Source: Undaria pinnatifida
Lineage: Eukaryota; Sar; Phaeophyceae; Laminariales; Alariaceae
Assembly: GCA_012845835.1 (NCBI GenBank)
Contig: JABAKD010000026.1
Location: 8,192,058 to 8,256,057, forward strand
Direction: 5' to 3'
DNA: 64,000 bases
Shown: positions 57,525-64,000 of the stretch, piece by piece
How the letters are laid out: the number at the start of each line of letters is the position of its first letter
Numbering within the stretch: the stretch's first letter is position 1
Notes under the pieces: model-generated
What the model was told of the DNA's origin: nothing
The model's database searches: none
What the model saw: only the letters and a program-made list of their open reading frames with translations
Made by a program: the position numbers and the translations under genes

Positions 57525-58285
57525 CACTACGGTGCCTCAGGGAAGAGGAGAGCAATTTGATAGACCAGTTGACGGCAAGCGTCGTACGGGTGTGGTGAAA
57601 GACGGAGGGTCCATGGCGATGAAGGGGGCGGTGAAGTAACGCCCACTTCAAATATATACCGTCTGGGTGAGAGACCTCACAGGTTGCTATTGAGAGGAGG
57701 GTGTCCCGATTCAAGCGTCGCGTCACCTGCCTTCGTGAGGGATCACCAAGAAGCGAGGGGGAGAAGCGGGGGAGGGGATGACAGACCCGTATAAATGGCG
57801 TGGAGATAGAGCCTGGATGCGGGTAAGAACTTAAAAATGGAAGGCAGATGAGCACGTAATAAGAAGAAAGCAGCAAGGGCAGCAGGGTGAATTAGAGCTA
57901 CACTAATAATGAGCCGGGAGCAGGTACAGAAGGGAAGTATGTTTTTTTAGTGGGTTTCCTGTTTTTGACGGGTTTCCCTTGGTTTTCTTCTACGTACTTT
58001 CTGGAAATGTTTGGGCGTGGTCGATTTTTATCTGTTCTTAAAAAATCTAACAGCAATAACAATCAATACGCAGGGACAAAACTCAAGAAAAAAGTCAAGA
58101 AGCATCGTTAGGGAGCGTGGGGCAGCAACAAAATAGTGTAAGTGCGACTCAAGGCGATCATACCCTGGCTGTAAACCTCCCTGTCGCGTGGCGTTGCAGA
58201 CGCGCCGACCCGTAGGTGATGCTCCGCGAAGATGTGCAATAGGCACGCCGTAGGTTGATTCTGGAACCCGACAGCAACAATATCC
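57525..58285. other. Spacer
   Basis: No gene recognised; a minus-strand frame through the hexanucleotide repeat (57876-57466) is a repeat by-product. Confidence 0.4.
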
Positions 58286-58335
58286 AAAATAATATAATCA
58301 TAATAATAACAATAATAATAATAATCATAATGATG
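58286..58335. repeat. (AAT)n microsatellite
   Basis: AATAATATAATCATAATAAT-type repeat followed by the repeat shared with 26190-26300. Confidence 0.85.
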
Positions 58336-58459
58336 CTATAGCGTGTTTCTTGGACGTGTTCTTAAGGTCAAATCTATTGGCGGCAGACACTGGCGGCAGG
58401 CTCAGACAGTAGACAGCTACCGGAATCTACTGACAGTGTATACTGTGCCAGTGCGCAGC

Positions 58460-61400
58460 CTTGTGTTTTCCGTTGCCTCCTGAACCATTCGACGACGGAC
58501 CGCCGTCCCTCTCTCTGGATAACCGCGTCGCTCTAAATCCATCAACAGTCGTAATTCGCAATATAGATCGCACCCCCTCGGGAGGTTTTCGAAACTGCTT
58601 TTCTCGACAGCCGGAAAAGTGCAAACGAAAGACGACGCGACTGCGTGTACAGAAACATCTCGACTATTGCTAGGTGTTTCCAAAGCCAGCGTTTTCGCTG
58701 TGTATGCCCCCCTTGCTTTGGAGAAAATGGTCTCAGGGTTTTTGTTGCCTTGCGTGCTATCGCGTACTGCAGTTTTATCCCGAGTGACTCGCCCCCAGTC
58801 CACCGCTGCCTCCCTCCCTTCCAGCAACCGCTATTTTGCACCTTAGGCGGCGGGTCGTCTGCCGCCTCCTCCACCCCCTCCCAGCCCCCATGGCCCCCGA
58901 ACGCCGCTCCTTTCCGCCTCTGCCTCACCATTAACGCCCCGAGCAGCCCCCCAGTAACTTCCATGGGCATACGACTTCGGTCAAATGCATGAAATGAATA
59001 CACACACCCAGCCCTCATAGTATCAAACCCCCTCTTTCGCTCGGCGGCACCGCCCATCGTGCCACCTGATCCCCCTGCTTAATCCTCTTCATCAACCACG
59101 AAGAAGCCGTATGAAGTGCACGACGACGAAAGGTATGCTTGAGGATCCTGAGGAGGTGATGTCACGCCACAGGTGCCTCTAACTCTTGTCCACGTATATT
59201 TTGATGCTATCACCAGGTTGCTCTCTAAGCCACGGAGAGTGCTTACGGCTGATTTAGGTTGCAAGCTGAGGAGGGGGGGGGGGGTGGCGGTGCTCGAAGC
59301 AAGGGACGAGCACCGCTTGACCCTTGAACGAACCCAGATCAAACTACAGCATCATCCCCGCTACCCGGCTATACGAAGCGTGTACGACACGCATCTTAAA
59401 TACCAGCATCCAGTATGCTAGGTATACCGTGAGTTCGGTATCTCTGGCTTACATGAACGGGGTTCTAACGCGTGATGACAAATTTCTCGCAACCACACAA
59501 AACAATAATCGCTGTTTGATCACCTCCGGTGTCGGCCGTTTAAATACACGGCTAGCCCTAACCAGTTTATATACTCATGCGTCAATGCTCCGTATATCGC
59601 GCCACTTACCTGTGAGTACCAGACCTCCCCGTGGAGGATTAATCTAAATCGACTCTATCTAGCTGCGACCATACCAACTGGTGACCGCGTATTCCAAAGT
59701 CGGGTACTCAACGTAGCATCCCTTGATCAAGCAGCGCTGGGTTGTACGTGTGGCCAAAGGTCTACTCAACATATTTTTTCGACACTTTTCCCCTCTTCTT
59801 TCCCAAGGGGATGAAGACTGCAGGGGATGAAGGGGGGGGTACTCGATACTCATGCGTGGCCGCAGTCGTATGACCATGGTCATATGACCATACTCGTTTG
59901 ACCATACAGGCGTATGACCATGTGGTCGTATAACTACAGTGGTATGTGGTGTGACCCTCGCATCCCTACAATGCTGTAACGGCGTATGTATGTCCGCTTT
60001 TCACGGACCAGGTCGAGGGGAGGAGAGGGGGGGGGGTACTCGGTTATTGCTTGCCTTAATCGTAATCATTTGACCATAGCATTGACCAGGCATCCCTTTC
60101 GAGACCGAGCACCGTTCCTACTCCTACTAGAGACACCTTCAACATCTGGGCGCTCATTACATCGTTTCCATATGTTTCTTGGAGAACCGTCATCACCACT
60201 AACCAATGCGGTCAGGCAGATACATAGAGAAATACCATAACAACTGACCTATGCAGTCGGCCGTTCAGCGCTGACTGCACAGCTCAGTGGCTATGGCATT
60301 TATCGAATTAAAAACACAATCCGATATCAGCTACACCTGCTAAATATTATGTTGTTATTATTTCATTTGCCATTTGCTAATGTAGCGTGAGTGTCAAAAA
60401 TCAGAAACATGATGAAAGAACGCAACATCCAGATGAAAGCGTGAAACGATCTTTCCAACACAACCAAAAACTGCGAACATTTTTTTGGGGGCTTACCTTG
60501 TTCGGGGTGGGATGGGGAAAGGAAAGGGCAGGGGTACCGACGAGGTACCGACGACGATGCTGGAAGTACTAGGAGTCGCGCGCCCGCAGAGGGGTGCATT
60601 CAGGCCAAGCAGGCAGATAACAGACAGGAGGTCTCCCCAAATGAGTGGCAAGAGATAGGAAAGAAGACGCAAGCGAACGCGGCGGAGGAGAACCCCCGGA
60701 CTTGAAGATATTGGGCAGGTTGAATGCGGAAGGGGGGGGGCGGGAAGGCGCGGCAGAAACGCTCTTAAAATTCGCTTGAGGGGAAGCCCTGTTTCCTCTA
60801 CAAGTATGACCACAGCGAAGACGGTCGTACACTGCGTTATGGTAGTTTGTCCCCAAACACATGGGTGGGTGCAGTTCCATGGGGGTTTTGCATCGGCGAA
60901 ATGGATCTACGATACGAATTGACGGACGTGGGGTACAAGTTGGAAGACGTGCACGGAAACGGGTGTTACGTTTGTCGGCGCGGGGACGGGGGAGTCGGCG
61001 TTAGGGCGGAAGTTGAAGCCATTTCAAACGCCGGCGACCGGTAGGACTCGTTTGCGTCGCGCTCAAGGCAAAATAAACAGGCGACAGAGGGGTGGGAAAA
61101 CGGATGGCGAACTTATATGGTACCATGATGAGTGGGTAGGGTTGTTGTCGACGCATATCAAGTCATCCCCAAGAATATGTCGAGGCATGTGAGAGCGCTG
61201 TCACACGCAGTGAGGAGCCGGCTGGTGTGTGTAGGGTGCTAGCGTTGGTGGAACACTATAGCTTGGGGACGCGCTAGCTTGTAGCATTGATGGAAGACAG
61301 GAGCCAAGAGTACGAAGGATTGGGGGAGAAGGGAGGAGGGAGGAGTAAATTGGACCGGGTTGAAACCAACGTGCCTGCGGATACATAGAACGTTCAAGAT

Positions 61401-62820
61401 ACTCGCAGACGAGACTACATTTTACGCGACACAATTTACAATAAAATAAAAATCCTAGTTGGGGCCAAGTTCAACTTTTTGAGAGGCAGGGGGTGTGCCC
61501 AAATTATTTCCAGTGTCTTAGTATCGGCGGGGCTCAAATTCATATGTGAGGCAGGAAAGAATGTGTCCACGCAAAATTCAGTGTTCTATCATGGTCTTGA
61601 TTGACGACCTTTGGGAAAAAGACAAGCAGAGCCAGCATTTCTTAACTCTTTATCGTATTGAGCCCTTTGAGACCTTAGGAGTCTCGAGAAAATAAACGAC
61701 GGCTAGCCTACAGCATCCACCACATAAACCAGCCAGGGCTTCCGGGGTGACGGAAGGGGCCGAACGACACGCAAGCAGCGCGGTGATACTCTTGTACTAT
61801 TAATGTTGTACGCATTTTCTGGAGGGGGGAAAATACCGCTTTTTTGGGGCCGTTTCTAGGTGGCTATACCTGGGTCTCGACATGGTTACGTGCCGATAGG
61901 TCGCGACGCTTGCAATGCTACACCTGCGGAGGAGAGGTCTGGAGATGTTTCGGCGGAGGCAACGGCTGACCATTTTTTTTTTTCTAAAGGAACGAGAATC
62001 GGATAAGGAGAGGCCAGCTAAATGACTAAGACTACAGAGGGTTCGAAGGAGGATACAGAAAGGAAATAGGCGGCGCTGGCTAGGACGAGGTAAAGTTACA
62101 GCTGGGACGGGGTGAGAATTCGGAGAGGGATGGAGCTGCTGAGCAAGCTGTTCAGGGAGATCGAAGAGAGGGTCTTGGTCGTAGCGGAAGGTGTGCCGCT
62201 AGCGATGGGTTACCGTGTTACCGTCTCCGACGACGGGGGTTGGAGGGCGTGAACAAGGGGGAAATCGACCCGGTACTCGATGAGCGGCATCAGGGGCGGC
62301 ACGCCAGCAGTCGGAGAGGAGTGGAGCGGCCGGGGTGGGGGGCGTGCTCTTTAGTGGCTTGCCTTAAGTCAATTTGATCGTTGACCACGCATTCCTTTCG
62401 AGACGTGGCACCGTCCCCACTCCTACGAGAGACAGCTCGAACACAATAAGGGTGCAACAAAAGGGTGCTCGTTACGTTTCTTCCGTACAATACATGAACA
62501 CTCTTTGCTTATCTCATCTCCTTCCTGGTTGGCCGTCTGTGGCCACCACCCATCTCCCAGGACAGCGATTTTTTCTCGCTAGTAATGCTATCTAATGTAC
62601 GTGGCGGGGGGCGGGGGGCGAGACTGACGATGGTTCTAGAGAAAAGACATTTTCCTGCTCCTTTTATCGCAATAAAATGTTGCTGGCGGAATTACTATCG
62701 CGCCACAACCGTGTGATGCCTTGTGCGTGGGCGTACCGTGCAGCACGGAAAAGAAACACACCCCGCACCCCTGGGATGACTTTCCCACCCGATCTTGTCG
62801 AGAACTGCACACACTAATTT
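58460..62820. other. Gene-poor repeat region
   Basis: Contains family H pieces at 59830-60120 (CATGGTCATATGACCATAC, GACCCTCGCATCCCTACA, CTTGCCTTAATCGTAATCAT, CCCTTTCGAGACCGAGCACC) and 62350-62440 (CTTGCCTTAAGTCAATTTGA, TCCTTTCGAGACGTGGCACC, TACGAGAGAC). 60905-61044 has a short open frame (DLRYELTDVGYKLEDVHGNG) without recognisable family. No confident gene on either strand. Confidence 0.45.
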
Positions 62821-62827
62821 TGTTAAA

Positions 62828-63405
62828 GATTAAAAATACACTACAGCGGTGAGATAGAGGATTTCGTCGAAACTCACCTTTGTGCAAGCGGTGTGTGAAA
62901 CTCCGATCGCGCGTGTGATGGAGTGCGAATGTCCCCATGGAGTACACAGGGCGGCGACTCCTCATCATGGTACTAGTAGTAACAACAGCATCAGGGTCAG
63001 GGTCAACAGGACAACCAATGCCAACACGTTCAGCATTCAAGACTCGTTCTACGGCAGCCCCTCCCCCCCAACATTTCTTCAACGAAATCGCCGGTTTCGA
63101 AACCAACTCCCGCTCGTAACTGTTGGAGTACGGTGTCCCTCGACGACACCCCGACGTCATCGTTCGACAGTCCTTTGCAAACAAGAAAATACATGAAGAA
63201 TTTGGTTGTCATGTCATCCTTCCTCGTGTCGAGCAGCCATGATTCAATGAAACGTTCGTTCAAGAAAATCGCTGGTGTTTTTGGGGGGGGCTATCGTAGA
63301 ATCAGTATCAATGATTCAATCTCGCTCACAACGTGAACAGAAACTCCAAGACCCCTTTCGGGTGAAACGAAATCTGACGGCTATGGAAGTGACCAGCTTA
63401 TTGTA
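62828..63405 (+). repeat. Family A copy, diverged
   Basis: AAAATACACTACAGCGGTGAG, ATTTCGTCGAAACTCACCTT, GCAAGCGGTGTGTGAAACTC, with the ending motif AACAGAAACTCCAAGACCCC and GGTGAAACGAAATCTGACGG. More diverged than the others. Confidence 0.6.
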
Positions 63406-63914
63406 TACCTGGTACCAGGTACCGGTAGAGTCTTACGATTAATAGCTATATAGGATATCGGTGAGAGGAGGTGGGAGGAGGGTGTACTCAGTTTGTGCAT
63501 GGCCGTAGGCGTATGGCCATAGTCGCATGTGGTATGTGGTATGACCCTCGCATCTCTACTATGCCGGGACGGAGCACGTCGGGTTTTCTCCGACCTGGCA
63601 GACATTGCTTGCACCAAGCGCGAAGCGCCGTGGGGTGTTCGGCGAGTCGCATGAAGGGCGAACTGCATCCTTCCAAGAACCGCCTGTGAGGCAGATTCCC
63701 GGTATGGCCACTTCCAGAGACAGCACCGGGAGTACTATGTAACTGTCTCGTGGGTGCCCTGCCGTAAACGCTACCATATACCACTGGTACGTGATACGGG
63801 GGGGGGTTAGCAATTGTTTTAGATCGCATGACGTAATGAACGGGAGCTGCAGCAAGAATCGTGGTAGACCTAAACTCTGTAAAGGGATGACGGGAGCGGC
63901 CGGGGACAGAAAAT

Positions 63915-64000
63915 TGAAAATTCGACTCTGCTTCTTATCGAGGAACGGCGTAGTGTGTTTTAGAATTAAGAAAACGCAAAAGGGTAAACGAGAACCCGTG
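63915..64000 (+). repeat. Family G copy at the right edge
   Basis: ATTCGACTCTGCTTCTTATC, GAGGAACGGCGTAGTGTG and GAAAACGCAAAAGGGTAAAC match 40310-40410; continues beyond the window. 63480-63570 has a family H end (CATGGCCGTAGGCGTATGGC, GACCCTCGCATCTCTAC). Confidence 0.65.

Overview
This is a eukaryotic nuclear fragment: spliced genes, a U1 spliceosomal RNA, nucleosomal histones, several classes of transposable element and TTAGGG-type interstitial repeats. Long repeat-filled introns, a GC-AG intron and an algal-looking LINE make a photosynthetic stramenopile such as a brown alga my best guess. That is inference; nothing in the window proves the lineage.

Layout. (1) 1-1.1 kb: a decayed GC-rich coding-like stretch on the minus strand running off the left edge. 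(2) 1.9-23.3 kb, plus strand: one gene in at least 11 exons that I identify as ALG6, the ER glucosyltransferase that adds the first glucose to the N-glycan precursor. No single open reading frame reveals it; it was assembled from conserved exons whose splice phases match at every junction except the last. Its introns hold an antisense LINE, TIR elements, a 302-bp MULE-like MITE with a telomere-like core, and an inverted-repeat element around a gypsy integrase fragment. Part of its last exon is tandemly triplicated. (3) 25.07-26.15 kb: a hAT element with an exact 8-bp target-site duplication and a transposase C-terminal fragment. (4) 28.7-29.95 kb: divergent H2B/H2A pair. (5) 30-43 kb: no confident gene; MITE-like elements, strand-skewed G-rich and C-rich blocks, tandem repeats and a tRNA-Ser 3' half. 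(6) 43.3-43.7 kb: H4. (7) 44-52 kb: dispersed repeats. (8) 52.06-54.57 kb: divergent H1/H3 pair, with H1 in three exons. (9) 55.22-55.39 kb: U1 snRNA with an upstream TATA box. (10) 55.6-64 kb: repeats, no confident gene.

How the parts work together. All five histone types occur within 26 kb. Each coding region is followed 64-81 bp later by the same hairpin, GGTGTT/AACACC, usually with a 5-nt loop, then ACC and usually a purine-rich stretch. This is the arrangement of the SLBP/U7 histone-mRNA 3'-end signal, but the stem and loop differ from the metazoan consensus. The promoters share an (A/G)GCCAATCA-type CCAAT box. The set therefore looks like coordinately expressed, replication-dependent histone genes with a lineage-specific 3' signal. 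The noncoding remainder is dominated by one A/T-ended TIR repeat family (about nine copies) and several smaller families.
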